Positions 29,275 through 42,690 of a stretch of 64,000 nt of DNA are shown here, piece by piece; position 1 is the first letter of the stretch; each line of letters starts with the position of its first letter. The DNA is from Eleginops maclovinus. Its lineage: Eukaryota > Chordata > Actinopteri > Perciformes > Eleginopidae. Below the pieces are notes generated by a model. The model worked only from the letters and a program-made list of their open reading frames with translations, had not been told where the DNA came from and ran no database searches. The stretch is from NCBI RefSeq assembly GCF_036324505.1, contig NC_086351.1, positions 4,226,001 to 4,290,000 on the forward strand, given 5' to 3'. A program made the position numbers and the translations under genes.

Positions 29275-31859
29275 ACACTGAAGACATTTGATTATTTCTT
29301 CTTGAAGATACTAAAAGTATTCAACATTCCACACACACGGAGACAGAATTGGCATCCAATGATCCGATCAAAGTGGTTGTATCCTAAAAAACTGCTCTCT
29401 TTGACTCCATCCATGTGTTCTTATTCTTAATTGGGCCTTAGAACTACAGGAAAGGATAAAATGCCATTTGCCCGGGGCATCTGAGAACAATTTGAGAGTG
29501 CTGTTGTCGGTAATGAATTTAGCACAGATGGATACACAAATAAAAAGCTTTTTATGCAAAACTGATTCACAACATGTGTGAAAGTGCCCAGTCACTCCAC
29601 ACTCGCTCCCCGTCTCCCCTCTCCAGTCAGACCCTTTTAGACCTAATATTGTAATGGCTCGTGTTAAGGGGGAGATGACCAATTTTAGACTCACTCATGG
29701 GTGACACAGTTATTCCACATCCTGACAAGGCGTGCAAGATAGTCAGGCAAACTGTGAAGTACTTTCTTAGTGAATAAAATTCAGATAAATATCGAGCATT
29801 AGCTCCCACAAATCTAAAAACATAATTATACGACTAATTTGATCTCATTAATACGTTTCCTCCGCCGGTTGAATAGCTCGGCCAAGCTAACATCAATCAG
29901 AGTTGGACAAACTATCTGGGGGCAATTTACATAACGTAAACAGCCATAAATTAAACCTTTATTTCCTAATGTACCATTATAATATAAAACAAGCAGCCCT
30001 GTTAGAACATATGCTCAGCCTTGGGATTAGTATGATAAAATATGTCTGGATGAAAGCAGTTTTTCACAGTCAGTATTTCAATACAGATATTAATGTAGTA
30101 AAATTGAAAAAGGGGAGTAACACCGATGAAATCATTTGATTAAAAGGATAATTTATGGCTTAACGCAAATAGAATACTGAAAAGTAATTATGTTGTTGCG
30201 TCCTCCAGCAATGTGACATTTCCTGTGTTTTGGAGCAACTCCACAATCTGGCAGGATGTTAATAAACATTATTCTCCTGGCATTTCGCAGCGTGCTGGAT
30301 ATTGCACAATGAAAGACAGCATGGCAGAGAGGGAATGACATCAACCAAGGTCACAGGCTATATTCATACCCATGTTATTTCCAACATGAGACACTATGAA
30401 AATACATCCCCCGGGGCTTCATTGTGTTATCATATCGCTCCTGTGACCTTTTTAAAATGGATGGTGCTGTTTTTTATCTGCTGTAATGAAATTGCCCATA
30501 AATCTTTCGATCAATTATGTAATCCAATGCCAGGAGGGCCCACAGTTTTTATTCTTTATGTATCAATGCACACGTATGCACATTAAGAGACAGTAAATTG
30601 AGTTTTTTGTTCCTTTAATTGTAGATAAGGTATTTAGAATGAGTTTTCCGTGACAGTCCTGCTATAGTGACATAAAGGCCAACGTCAATATTATCTATTA
30701 AGACGCAGACTTCAGATTGTCGCTGAGTCAACACAGCTTGGCTCTGTCTGGAGTCGCATGTCATTATTCATGGCTTATATTTACCATCTGGCACCAAAGT
30801 GCTCAGCTATTTCAGCAAGCAGCGTCAAAATATACAAAATCTATTTCTCATGTGTTTTATCCCAAGGCAAAAACCTAAACACACTGAGGACAAAATGTCA
30901 GGCGAAGAAAACATGAAGTAAACAAGATAATTACAACATTTGTTCTCATTAAATTTAATTATTTTCCCCATCCACTGCCTGGCGCCTACTTAACCTAAAG
31001 AAGTATTACAGTAACAGAGTGAGACGGGAACATGTGATGAGGCACAGAGTCCACTGGCCCTCAATTACTCACCAATGGCCATTCATTAATAACACACTCT
31101 TCCCCTGCTTTGCTAATTTGATTCACCTTCTCTGATGCTTTTAATGATCATGTTGAGCAACAGAAACACATGCATTGGAAACTGTAAGGATGTTTCCACG
31201 TTGTCATATTAATTCCCAGGAAGGCCTTTCATGATACCTGCAGCGATTATGAAAATACACTGCATCTCACTCACAGATGATTCAAGCCTTGTTCATCTAT
31301 TACACATCCCTGCACACAGATTTCTTTGTGAAGTGTCTCAAATGAAAGATCTGATACAAATCCTCTTGGGGGAAAAAAAATGATGTAAGATTTTGTTTTT
31401 TTTGACAGGATTTGGCACGACTACTCGAAAATATAGCTCTATGATAAATGCATGATCCCCCCTCTCCTGAACGAGAAACAGAGGCTTGCCCTACATATTT
31501 AGATCTTTGCATAGTTTACTTTGCACGGCTGCAAAGTGAATCCTTTTCAGATGTTGAGCTGAGTCTGAGGAGTGCAGTCAGAGAGAATTTGTCTCTTGCC
31601 CGGGGCATCTGAAAACAAACCAAATTTCAGCATGCTGCTTTTACGCAGAGCAAATTAGCAGAGACCAAAACACAAACTAGAAGCCCCACATGTAAACTTT
31701 AAACACAACAGCTCTCTCACAGCACCCTTTTCATGTTCCTTCTTTATTTATCCGTCTCCATTCCCAGACGCGCTCTATGAGCTGATAGTGTGATGGCATT
31801 ATTTTCCCTTTGTCATATGACCCTGTACATTAAATACTGTGTGACCTCAATTAAACCAA
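29273..31859. other. Non-coding stretch, repeat-poor
   Basis: No microsatellites. 30600-31260 is rich in TAAT and CATTA motifs and could hold regulatory DNA. No gene supported. Confidence 0.5.
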
Positions 31860-32370
31860 TGCTTAAGATAAGATCATTTATTGATCCCAATTTTACATTT
31901 CTCGTGTCAAAGCAGCATGTAAACAAAGCATTGCACATGACGTGAAATCAGAAATCGAAGACCATTTAGTATTCTATAGTTCCTTCTATATTTGGTTAGT
32001 GTCGGGTATTTTGCTGCTTGTAGATTTGGCTGTGTAATACTTGAACTCTTTACTTTCTATACGTGTTTTCTTTGATATTATGGCAACTCGATTTTGGTTT
32101 CAATATTGCAATGGAAATATGATTTGTGATGCAGGAGAGAAAGATCTTTTTTCATACATATTTTGCCTTTAACAAATATATTTTGTTACTGCAATATTGT
32201 AATAGTCTGTATTTGTGATCACATGTTGATTATCTGAGTAGCCCTGTTAGATATATCTTACTAAACACTTTTCTGTTTAGTGTCTTGGACCTTATTCTCA
32301 AGCTATGGGGATCTCCAATTTTATCTTCCTTAAATAAACTGGATTGATTGATTGATTGATTGATTGATCA
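31860..32370 (+). repeat. Probable retroposon tail fragment with (TTGA)n
   Basis: AAGATCATTTATTGATCCCAATTTTAC-like sequence begins at about 31868 (split here as AGATCATTTATTGATCCC and AATTTTAC), similar to tails of teleost non-LTR elements. At 32341-32366 a (TTGA)n run follows AATAAACTGG, another typical tail. Whether they belong to one element is unclear. Confidence 0.45.
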
Positions 32371-32755
32371 AATAATAAAACCTATCTGAGTGGACACTAA
32401 ACATGTCCTTGTCATACAGGACACACACCCAGCCAAGCATGGTCACGTAGCATCAACACACTCCTTGTGTTTCCGCCCCTCACTACCACAGCACAGTCAT
32501 CACAGTCAAAAAAAACCTGCAGCGACGAAGCCCCGCCTCACTTGACCAGTGAGCTCTGACTCTCCGATATCTCATTTACTTGTTCCATCACCAGCTCCTC
32601 TCCTCTCTCTGCGTCTCCCTCACCCTCCTCCTCCTCCCCCTTTCATCCTCAACTCTGTTGCCACGGCAGCAAAACCTGACAATGAGCAAGAGAGGCAGGA
32701 AAAAGAGTGAGAGACAGAGAGAGCAAATGACATCTGAGTCATTTAAACCACAACC
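32371..32755. other. Non-coding stretch
   Basis: Nothing recognised apart from a pyrimidine-rich patch at 32595-32650. Confidence 0.55.
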
Positions 32756-32837
32756 TGTGTGTGTGTGTGTGTGTGTGTGTGTTTGTGTGTGTGTGCATGG
32801 ACGATGCTGGATATGTTTGTGTACATCTCTATGTATC

Positions 32838-32866
<29 letters not shown>
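32756..32866 (+). repeat. Paired short (GT)n runs
   Basis: GT runs at 32756-32794 and 32839-32866 with small interruptions. Confidence 0.93.
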
Positions 32867-32870
<4 letters not shown>

Positions 32871-33249
32871 GCGGAGCGTGGGTTTGTAAGTGGGAGAGCT
32901 GTGTGGAGTCGGTTCATCGGTTCATCACGGAGCGATGGCAGTGCGAAGGCAAACACTCTACCTTTGTCTGTCTCACAGCCCCACTGTTTCCGTTTTCTAT
33001 TTCATGTGCACTGTAAATATCAGGCTTTCTTTTAAAGCAAGATGCCCTCTAAGTGATTCACAAGCGTCTTCGTGCTCTGACTGATGGAACAAAGTCAACT
33101 TCTGACTCTAAAGTGCTTTTATGATTTAACAGAGCCTCTCTCGCTGTAGACCCGCTCCAGCAACAGACACAATGTAAACACCCTGCTTCAGAAGTCAGCA
33201 GAGACATTACACAAGACATCTGTTGATATGAGGCTCTGATAACACACAC

Positions 33250-33320
33250 CGAATAAAGTCAAGTCACATTTATTTGTATCACCAAGTTTAAGCAAATACC
33301 TCAATGGGCTTCACACCACT
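33250..33320 (+). repeat. Possible interspersed repeat tail
   Basis: AGTCAAGTCACATTTATTTG, then CTCAATGGGCTTCACACC. Similar 'caagtcacatttattt...aaagtgctttacac' strings end several teleost repeats. Family not assigned. Confidence 0.4.
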
Positions 33321-36300
33321 TTGAGAAGACAAGACAAGTATTATTCACACATACACACCGACACACACCGACACACACGCACACACACAAACAAACACCA
33401 AAACCCCTAAAGCACATAAGCTGAAAAACATTTGAAAGACGTCTCAGGAGAGGCAATTCAAAAAGACATCCCTCTTGCTCGGATGGCCGCCTGTATAGTA
33501 CGAGCAGTAAGAGACAAGCACAAAAAAAGACCAAGACATTTGAACAGTTGGTGAAAAATCAATTCACACGGGATTTGTATTCCAACAATGGAATTATAAT
33601 ACGTCAAATACTGTTTATACAATTCTATAATACCCACCAGAAATGAGCTTGTATGAACAGGAAATACGATTAAGCGATAGACTCTTTTCCATTGCCGGTA
33701 AGTCAGCGACTTTCTGTAAACCGGAGTGAATAGCAGAGTGATTGTTATTGCCTGAACAGTGGAAAGAACACAAAGACGGTTCTGATGAGTTTTATTGTTG
33801 ACTGAATGCAGTTTTTCCTGATGAACAGTGAGGTAACGTTGTTGTCTTGACTGGAGTCTGGTGTCTTTGAGGAAAGCACTTGTGTTATATTATACACTTT
33901 GATACATGTAAACAGTTGTCCAAATCCCTGTTGATTTTATATGATCGTATACGCACTTGAACGCGCATCAGGAAAATGAGCGTGTCCAAGGGGGTATCAT
34001 GTTTCCATTCCTGCTGATCGGATCTCTAGCTGATAAATAGCGTGACTACTGCTGTGCCATGAATCCAATTGTAATCTTTCTCACTAAAGACAAAGAACAT
34101 ACATTAGTGGGTGTTAATGAGTTTTTATATCCAGTGGTAAGGTGCTTACATTAACCCGTACCGATATGAAAGTGAACATCCACCGTGACGTCCACCTGAT
34201 ACCCAGCGCTGATTTAAACTGACAGCGCTCTATTCTCACTCAGACATTGTTCTCTTTGCGGCGCCGCGTGTATTAATATCACTCTTATATTACCAAGGCT
34301 TTGTTCTGAATGCAAATTTTAGCTCTCCAAACAAGCCAAGGGGCAAGTGAGTTCAAGGAGAGCTTCCTAATTGTGATTAAACTGCTGCGCTTACATAAGC
34401 CTCAGCTGCAACAAGTGTTACCCGCGTCGACAGCCAGTGGCACTGAGCGGCACATCTTTTTTAAAAAGCTCCCGAAGAAAGCAGTGCACTGAGTTTCACC
34501 CCCCCCCTCCCTCCAACCAACCCCCGACTCCACTGATCCGAACAGCGGGTGGTAAATATGCATGCGGGGAGGCTGAAATGCAAACTCACTGCTGGCACGT
34601 ACAAACACATAACATGGCGGCGTGCATCGGGACGCAGACGTGGAGAAAACAAAACGACACCTGCTTACGCATAAGCAAGCACACGCACAATGTTCCTTTG
34701 GACTTTCCTGGAGAGTTGGTGCATGTGCGTGCCACCGGTGCGGACGCTTGTGTCTGTTTGTGTGTGTATGTTTGTGCGTGACATACTCAGATGTGACAGT
34801 GTCACAGGAGCATGGTGGTTCCCCAAGCAGCCGGTGTCACTGACTGAGGGCCTCTTTGTCAAGGAGAACACTGGGAAGAATTTATCCATGTCCAATGAAC
34901 AGAGAGAGGGGAAAGCAGAGGGTGAAGAGGAGGGGGGGAGTGTAACAGAGAAAGTGCACTGTCGAGATTGAAGAGACCGGTGAGAGCTAAGATAGGCAGA
35001 GAGAGAGAGAGAGGTCAGTGAAGAGACAGGGGTATAGAGTGTTCCTGAGACAAAATAGATAGAGGCGGTGTGAAAAGATATACAGAGGAGGGGGAGGATG
35101 GAGGGTGAGTGAAAGAGAGAGAGTGAAGAGGGCAGAGAGGCTGAAAATGAGAGATCAAAGTGTCTGCAGCCCTGCTGAGGGAGGACAAGGTGAAACATAT
35201 AGGAAGTGGGTGGGAGGAACAGCGAGACAGAAAGCCGGGGAGAGTGGAGTGACTCCGGTTATACGCAGTAACACAAAAACCTGATGCAACCCGAGACATC
35301 ATCGTCCTGGAATAAATGTTGTGAAGCTTAAAACTGGGGTTGTTTACTCCACACATTTGAAGGTGGGTAGTTGTGTGTGCACATCACATCATGGCAATCA
35401 GCAGTGATGAAACCACACTTACTTATCTGAGTAGACAAATCCCACTTGGCTTGGTGTTTGTGTTCTTGACCTGGAGGGGGTCAGACTGGGATCGAAGCAT
35501 TGTCTACTTAAAGAGATAAATGTGTGATGAGGCGTCAATGTGCAGGCCTTACCCTTCCTCATCGCTGTTCTACAAACGTCCCAGAACCCAAGGTGACCTC
35601 TTCCAACTGCCTGTTTGTCCGGCAGACCCTAAGAAACTCTTTTTATATTTATCTGGATCAGTAATTGGACATATCCTCACATTTGACTAGCTTAAAAAGA
35701 CCTTTTGGTATGATTTTAACATGTAGTAATGCACACACCTCTGTCCAGTATTCCTTTGCATTATTTATTTCATTTGACAGTGTTCGGTCACCAGTAGTAG
35801 TTCGCCCCTTTTAATGTAGCGATCAAGCTAGGATTTTGGAGAGTGGTGTTGATTCTTCTCATTTTTAAGGCTGCAGTTTGTTATCTTGCAGTACCGTAGA
35901 TTACACTTAATTGTCAGATGTTCATTTAATTTATTCCTGTTGTGTGAGATGTACTCTTCTTAAAAAACCCACATTCAACACGTTAAGCGTCACATGGTTG
36001 TGTTTACGGGACGTCTTGTATTGAATATCATTATTTGGGAAAAGCCATTTATGTTATTGTTGTTTCTTATTCCATACAGCTAAGTTTGTATTATACCTTT
36101 TACGCAGCATTTCCCAAAAATCCTATTTGGATTATATGAACCACTAGAAAACATCCCATGAATAAATCATATATTTGCTCAAAATCCAAATGTTTAACCT
36201 CATCTCAAAGTCATGCCTCAATTTCATATTCTGGGAAGGATGGCTCTGAGAAAGAAAAGGTTAGGGAGAAAAACAAAAGAGAAATACTGCAAACAAAAGG

Positions 36301-36589
36301 CATAAAGGGAACAAAGGAGACAGTGGCATCGAGAGGAGGACAAAGGTAAGATAGCAGAGAAAGGCAGAGATGGTGAGATTAGAGAGGTACATGTTGGAGG
36401 GGAGGCGGGGGAGGAAGTGCGAATGGGTGCAAAGTGAAAATGCTGAGTCAATGCGACCGAGAACATGTGCTGCTGCTCTCATATCAGACGCAGACACAAA
36501 GTCCTACACACTTAATCCTACAACATAAAGGAGCCAGAGAGGGGTGAACTAAGGGTCCATGGTATTTTTCCACTCCTAGTGACACTGCT

Positions 36590-36625
<36 letters not shown>

Positions 36626-36690
36626 CCGAGCAGACCTCCCAGCTCATCCATATTGTCTGGGGGGTTGACAAATGTTCTGAAATGTCCTGA
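33321..36690. other. Non-coding stretch
   Basis: Impure CA-rich at 33350-33390; long purine-rich tract at 34890-35230; (CA)n of 30 bp at 36592-36621. No gene supported. Confidence 0.6.
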
Positions 36691-36738
36691 CCGCGCTCGT
36701 TCGGGGACCGCAGCCGAGCTGTCGGCAGCGGGCGCTCT
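36691..36738. promoter_or_regulatory. Small CpG cluster, candidate promoter or 5' UTR exon
   Basis: Nine CpG dinucleotides within about 43 bp (36692-36734) in an otherwise CpG-poor region, about 6 kb upstream of the first coding exon. Repeat-poor, TAAT-rich sequence follows to 36950. No TATA box or clear donor could be tied to it. Confidence 0.25.
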
Positions 36739-37338
36739 CTAGTCAACAATGAATTTTAATTGTGGGAAGAATGAACAAAATAACACTTCTGTGCCATAAT
36801 GGCCGGCGGTGAAGTCGTCTTAAATCCACATCCAGTGAAGCCGTTCCACTCGCAAATTCAATTACAGGAATGATTCATCCTGCCATTATGATAACTGTCA
36901 GATTTTCTCGTGTCATACAATAAGGCATGAGGAGGAAAAACAAATGATTCGTCAGCCCCCCCACTGACACCCTTCTCCCCCCCCCCACCAAGCTGCCTTT
37001 TCTCCATCTTTTTGTCTCTCTCTGCATCCCTCTCTCCTTCCTTTCCTCCCCTTGCTATCGCTCATCCTGCTTCCTCTGCCTGAGCCTCTGTTCATCCCCG
37101 TCTGCCTGGGGGTGCGAGGCGAGATAGCGGTTCCCTCGTTTTCCGATTTTCTCCATATCTCCCCCTTCTCTCCCTCCCTCCATCCCACTCTGGCTCTCCC
37201 TTTGCTTCCCCTCCTACCACTCACACTTCCACACCCCCTTCTCCCTCGTGCTCTCTCTAGATAATTAAGATCTCTGATTTTACGCTTTTCTCTTTCATGA
37301 TAGGCACTGCAGACACTATAAGCTAGCCGCCAAGTCTC

Positions 37339-37340
<2 letters not shown>
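36739..37340. other. Repeat-poor block then pyrimidine-rich tract
   Basis: 36740-36950 has ATTTTAATTGTGG, AACAATG and CATTATGATAAC motifs and could be regulatory. 36955-37260 is C/T-rich. Confidence 0.45.
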
Positions 37341-37409
<69 letters not shown>

Positions 37410-37416
37410 ACACACA
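37341..37416 (+). repeat. (AC)n microsatellite
   Basis: 76 bp with one slip near the end. Confidence 0.97.
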
Positions 37417-37543
37417 ATGCATATGCCTTTATACACACAAAGATGAATACAGGCACCAAACAACTAAATCTCCAATTTGTATGAATGTCCCCCTTTCTCT
37501 CTCACACTCAATTCTCTATCTCTTTTATACTCTCTCCTGCACC

Positions 37544-37545
<2 letters not shown>

Positions 37546-37630
<85 letters not shown>
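37546..37630 (+). repeat. (CA)n microsatellite
   Basis: 85 bp, uninterrupted, 129 bp after the previous array. Confidence 0.98.
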
Positions 37631-37632
<2 letters not shown>

Positions 37633-38220
37633 CACACATACACCCAGCGTGTCAGGAGATTTATGTATTTTTGCTTTTGTGTATTTTGCAGTGGTGCCTG
37701 GGTGCCGGGTGACTTACAGCAGGGTGCAGAGAGAAAGCGAGCGAGGGGTGGGGGTGGGGGTGGGGGAGTGTTTTCTTTTTGTGTGCTGCTCAGACTAGTT
37801 TGGCCCTCTCGCTGTTCAGCCCCCTGCAGACTGACACCCGGCTGCTTCAGGGACTCAGCCATGTACTACTACAGCAGCGGAGCACATACAGCAGCCAGAC
37901 ATGCAGTCCTCGCAGATTAAACAAGGCAATCGCTGCTCACCATTTGCTCTCTCTGTATTTACTCTGACTCCCTCAGCCCTTCACCAGCACATTGTACTAG
38001 CTTTCTTTCACTCGCCTGCACCTGTAGAAGAAGAAGAAGTTCTCTTAACCGCAATGTAAAATAAATCTGAACTGAAGCATCCAAGGTTTCTCTAGAATCC
38101 AAAGAAACAGAAGTCGCTGTGCAATTGTCTCTTGCGAGTAACTTTAATTCAATCTATTCCGAGTGAACAAATATTATTGACATTTGCACAAGAGGATGAG
38201 GAATGGGAATAGACTTTTCA
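37631..38220. other. Non-coding stretch
   Basis: G-rich GGGGTGGGGGTGGGGG run near 37745-37766, and a short (GAA)n at 38028-38039. No gene supported. Confidence 0.6.
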
Positions 38221-38380
38221 ATTAGACTTCATCGTGATATCATGTGTTATAGGTATAGGTGGAGCTGTAAGTAGAATAGGTGACGTTTGATGGCTGCACC
38301 ATGATTGGCTGTTGGAGATCATGGCAAAATGACGTTGGTTATCTTAATTAGTAGACACGTGTAATCAGCTGATAAGAGAG
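38221..38380 (+). repeat. Interspersed repeat family B, copy 2 (internally shorter)
   Basis: Same order of blocks as 2178-2545, including a run of TGATTGGCTGTTGGAGATC. It lacks the middle ~200 bp, so it is either a deletion derivative or the ancestral short form. Confidence 0.7.
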
Positions 38381-40034
38381 ACAAGAATTAAGAATAAGGG
38401 TAGTTTTTTTTAATTGAAATTCATTTTTGATCAAGTAGTCCTATAAAGATACAGATTCCCATTCAAGACCTGACAACAGACAACCACTGAATTTGCTAAC
38501 AGGCACCGCAGGTCTAAGTTAAACGGCCAATAACCAAATGTCAAATAGAATCAATAAAAACAATTACAAGAGTCGTAAAAAAAATCATTGGATATAAATC
38601 TTTTTTGTAAAAAATCGCAGGAAAGAGGATTTAGTAGGAGGTGGTGTTACTTTGATTTCATTGAAATGGTGCATATAGGTCAGTGCACCGTATACATATG
38701 ACTATATAAGGGGTCACAAGATCACACCTGAGCAAGGCAAGAGGAATAGTCTTTATGGCTTACTGTAGGAAGGTTCCTACGCAGTGAAATGAGCAGGAAG
38801 TTCCTAAGGGGCAGCCATGAACTGTTCGAAGTCTCTGGATGATAGAAAAAGGGGCTTCAGTGCTTTATTTGTTATCTCCTTTAGCATAAGACACATTGGA
38901 CCATCCTTTAGGAAAGGAAAAGAGACAATGCCGTCCCACAATTCCCAAAAGTGACACCCCACTCGGCTGGTGCATCATAATTAGGTCGCCTGGTGTGCTG
39001 ATGAATTGTCCTTCACATTAAGGAAAAGTGGTGAGGAACACACATAGGACATGATTTCTTTTTACCGTAGTCAAGCTCTCCTGTCTGGAGAGGAAGGCGT
39101 TTCCTTTGCAGACAGACAGTACTCATGTGCAATCACTTCAATTTAACAACAGGCTTCATGCGCTGCCTTGATTCCTTTGTTTGTTTTCTCTTTTTGATTA
39201 CTGCAGACATGTTGTTTGTGTCCTATAAGTTCATTTCCTTAATATTCGATACATTGTTATTACTGCAGACAATTTCGGTTGAAAAATTAGATTTAAGTTG
39301 ATTTTGTTCTCTTTTTGAAGAGCCTAAACCACACACTGCAAAATCAAATCCACAATTAAGTTAAAGTTAAAGGATTACTCACTAAGCTTACCCAGCACCC
39401 TTTTACATGTATTACCTAACATCAGGTTTAAGTATCGGATCATCTCCTGTAGATTCAAGACTTTAATGAAGTTGTAGACTGAAGGTAGTCGTAGTTCAGT
39501 TCAGAAAATGAATTATCACCTGTATTTTTTCATGTCAGTGAGGTAGGCCATCCAAATGTGGGATTCAGAGAGCGGTGATGAGTACGAATGTGTCATTAGC
39601 GACGAGGCATAAACCATAATGTGATAAACACAGTTTAGCTGCTGAACTAATGATGAGGCACATGAAAGTGCGGCATGTTCCCAATATAGTTTATTTTCTT
39701 TCATTTACATATTGGTTACTGATGAATAACTGCTGCCTATTAGCAGCGTTTTAATGTGGCGGTTTGGTGAGATGGAACTAATCTTAAGCTCTTTTACTTG
39801 TGCATATAATAAAACAAACAAAGAGAAGGGATGTATGAACATAAAATCACAAACAGATGGGACGCACCATTTGCTGAAGGCTTTGTAAAAGGATCTAAAT
39901 AACATTCGGAATTAATATGAATGTATGTGCTTTCCGCCAATTTACAAGCCGACTTCATTTGTTTTAAATGTCACAGAAAGAAAAGAATACAATTTCCCAA
40001 CAAGAAATAAAAGCAAGGAATACACTAACACCAA
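38381..40034. other. Non-coding stretch
   Basis: AT-rich; nothing recognised. Confidence 0.6.
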
Positions 40035-40340
40035 CCCTCTGTCTGAAACCAGAGCCCGGTCTGCTCTGATCTGATGGCCGGCTTTTTTGTGATCGGCTTC
40101 GAGATGTCCCGCCCCTAAGCCTATCATGTACAATGTGTTGGAGCGCCAGCTAATATAAGCGCAAGGGTTACCTAGTGATGTCACTATGTTACAGAAGCAA
40201 ATAAAGGAGTCCGTGGCGGCGTTTCATGGTTAAAACTCCCTCTGGAGGGAAGTTGGGATATGCCGACCCTTTACATGCACTAAAACCTATACAACACACT
40301 ACAGGAAAGGGAAAACCCCAAAAAGCACATCTCTTAGTTT
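40035..40340 (+). mobile_element. TTAA-bounded short DNA element, copy 2 (left arm missing)
   Basis: It begins abruptly at the core CCCTCTGTCTGAAACCAGAG and runs through GATGTCCCGCCCCTAAGCCT, ATGTACAATGTGTTGGAGCG, GTGATGTCACTATGTTAC and ACACACTACAGGAAAGGGAA. The region upstream does not match the left arm of copy 1. Confidence 0.83.
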
Positions 40341-41010
40341 AATGTGTTGGAACAATGCACCATATTTTCTAAGCTGTAAGTCAAACCTGTTTTTGCAGAA
40401 TAACTAGTAGCTTTGGAATACATGGAGGTGGTTCAAAACAAACATATCCATCTCTGAAATATAGTGCGTATCCCTGAGTGCAGAACTTAAGTAAATGTAA
40501 TTTGTTTCTCTCCACCTGCTCTCCTGTCTCTCTATCTCCATCCTCCTCCGCATCTTTTTCCAATCTCTTCTCAATTTTCTTTATTCCCCCATCGTCCCCA
40601 GCCCCATTCCCAGTGCTCCTTTTTTTCTCTCATTCTCCCTACTTCTATCACAGCTTTCCATCTACTCCCTCCCTCCCTCCCGCCCTCCCTCCCCCTTCTT
40701 CTTCTCCCTGGGGTATGGATGCTGTAATCTTCTCTGTCTAATGCTGTCAATAACTCTCAATAACAATGAAATAGCACCGGTTCCATCCCATCATTGATGA
40801 AGGCATATCCTCAGTTAGGATCTTATTCGTCATCATGGCAATCTGCCTCTTGGTAATAGCCAATCAGGTGGCTCCTGTGAAATGCACTGCTCCCCTGATA
40901 GGTTCCCTGCAGGTTTGATCGACTGCACCTGAAGGCCCGCCACTTCGATCAATACACCATCACACACAGTCATACCCATACATGCGCTGGAATGAACACA
41001 CGTCTGGGAG

Positions 41011-41011
<1 letters not shown>
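40341..41011. other. Non-coding stretch with pyrimidine tract
   Basis: 40500-40710 is C/T-rich, including CTCCCTCCCTCCCTCCC repeats at about 40665-40695. Confidence 0.6.

Positions 41012-41064
<53 letters not shown>
41012..41064 (+). repeat. (CA)n microsatellite, last long one before the gene
   Basis: 53 bp, uninterrupted. No comparable CA/GT array occurs downstream of this point. Confidence 0.98.
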
Positions 41065-41066
<2 letters not shown>

Positions 41067-42690
41067 TGGGGAAGGGTAAATTGAGAGAGTGACCACTGAT
41101 GTAGGGCGCAAACAGCACGCAGTTGCAACAGAACAATGATGTAGCATGCAGCACGTTACACATCTGTGTGATCAGCTCTCCCTGTGTGGTCAGAATAATA
41201 AGCATAACTGTACATATACACACATACATGACGAGGGTTCACCATTTGATCCGTCTTCATTAGAACATGCTGTGTGGGATTTCATGAATAGAATGTGGAA
41301 ATAAACGACGGCCACTGTTTGCCAGTTATTCTATGCCGTGTCTCACATACAGATGGCCCTGCATACGTTCTGCCACTGCTCACTTTGAGCTGCGGTTACA
41401 ATAATTAGACCAACACAGCCATCTGCACAGTATGGCGCGTGCTATTAGCATTACAGACATGTTTGTGTGCGCCCCCCCCTTTGACACAGCGCAGTAAGAG
41501 AGTGAGGTCAGTAATTGTACAGATAACGAAGAGAAAATGGCTAAAAAGTTGGGAATGTTTAGTTGCTTTGTGAGACGTGATGAGGGATTCAAAGCACAGG
41601 GTTGCAGATTTTTTTTTTATGTGCTTTAAACATCAAAGCTAAATGTGTTGGAGAGGTGAGCCGATGAAAAAAAAAGGATCTCAAAGTGAAAAGCTATAAA
41701 GACAAAAAAGATTAGAGGTGGAAGGGACGTTCAGCACAGTGAGGACACTGCGTATGATCTGCCTCTTTGATGTTCACACGAGTGTATGCACAAACACACA
41801 GGACTCATTTCCATCCCCTCATGTAACTTGTTAGGGTCAGAGGTCAGCTTTCTACCACTGCAGCATGTCTGTGTTTACAGCTGAAAGGTCAATTGAAGGT
41901 CATGAACTGACTCTTTCAGCTGTCTGTTAATCGTGTCGAGGGTTGGACTGGTGGACCAGCTTTCCCAGGTCAACTGCCCGCCCCCTCATCTTCCCTGTCT
42001 GTTCCCCTCTCCTCTGTCTTCATCCCTCCTTTCATCTCTCCATCCTTTCACACTGCCTTGTCAACATGTCTGTCAGAGCGAGGCCTTGTCACTCCTGCAG
42101 AGGGCTGCTTAGCACCGCTGAGGCTCAGCTGAGCTTTCTTTGTGTCTCTTTTGTTTTTTATGTCTGTTTGGAGGTCGAGGTCGGGGCTATGGTATAGAAA
42201 AAAAACATGTGCGTGGGCTCAGGCGCGTGTGGGTGAATGGTCGTGTGTGTATTCAAATTCAGTCGCTCTCGTACTTGTGTCTTTGATCCTTAACTGTTTC
42301 TGGTATATGCTTGCGTTTGCCCTTGTTGTACATGTGTTGTGTTGAAGTGTTTGAGTGCCTCGATGTGTGTGCCAGCTGTTGTAAAGTCGTCTTTAAACCC
42401 CCTGGAGATCCCTACATGGCTGAGTCCTGTCACTTCTAAAGGCAGTTTTTCCACCAGAGACATGAATAGAGATTCTGTATTTTGTTATTAGACAGGCGAT
42501 GTGCACAGGACTGGGCTGCCTCTGTGGTGACAGAGAACATCTTCATAGTCGATTGTATGTGCTGTCAATTTATAGTTTCTCCCACACTCCCACAGTGTAA
42601 ACTAAAGATAAGCCGCAGAATGAAAATTTAAAGAGGGACATATTGTGCCAGGAGTATGTCCAGTAACGTGTGTGTCCTCCCCTCCTGCAG
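41065..42690 (+). other. grik5: Upstream flank or 3' part of a 5' UTR intron of grik5
   Basis: It ends in a pyrimidine tract and CAG at 42690, which reads as a splice acceptor. No convincing promoter is seen immediately upstream of the coding exon, supporting an intron. Confidence 0.5.
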
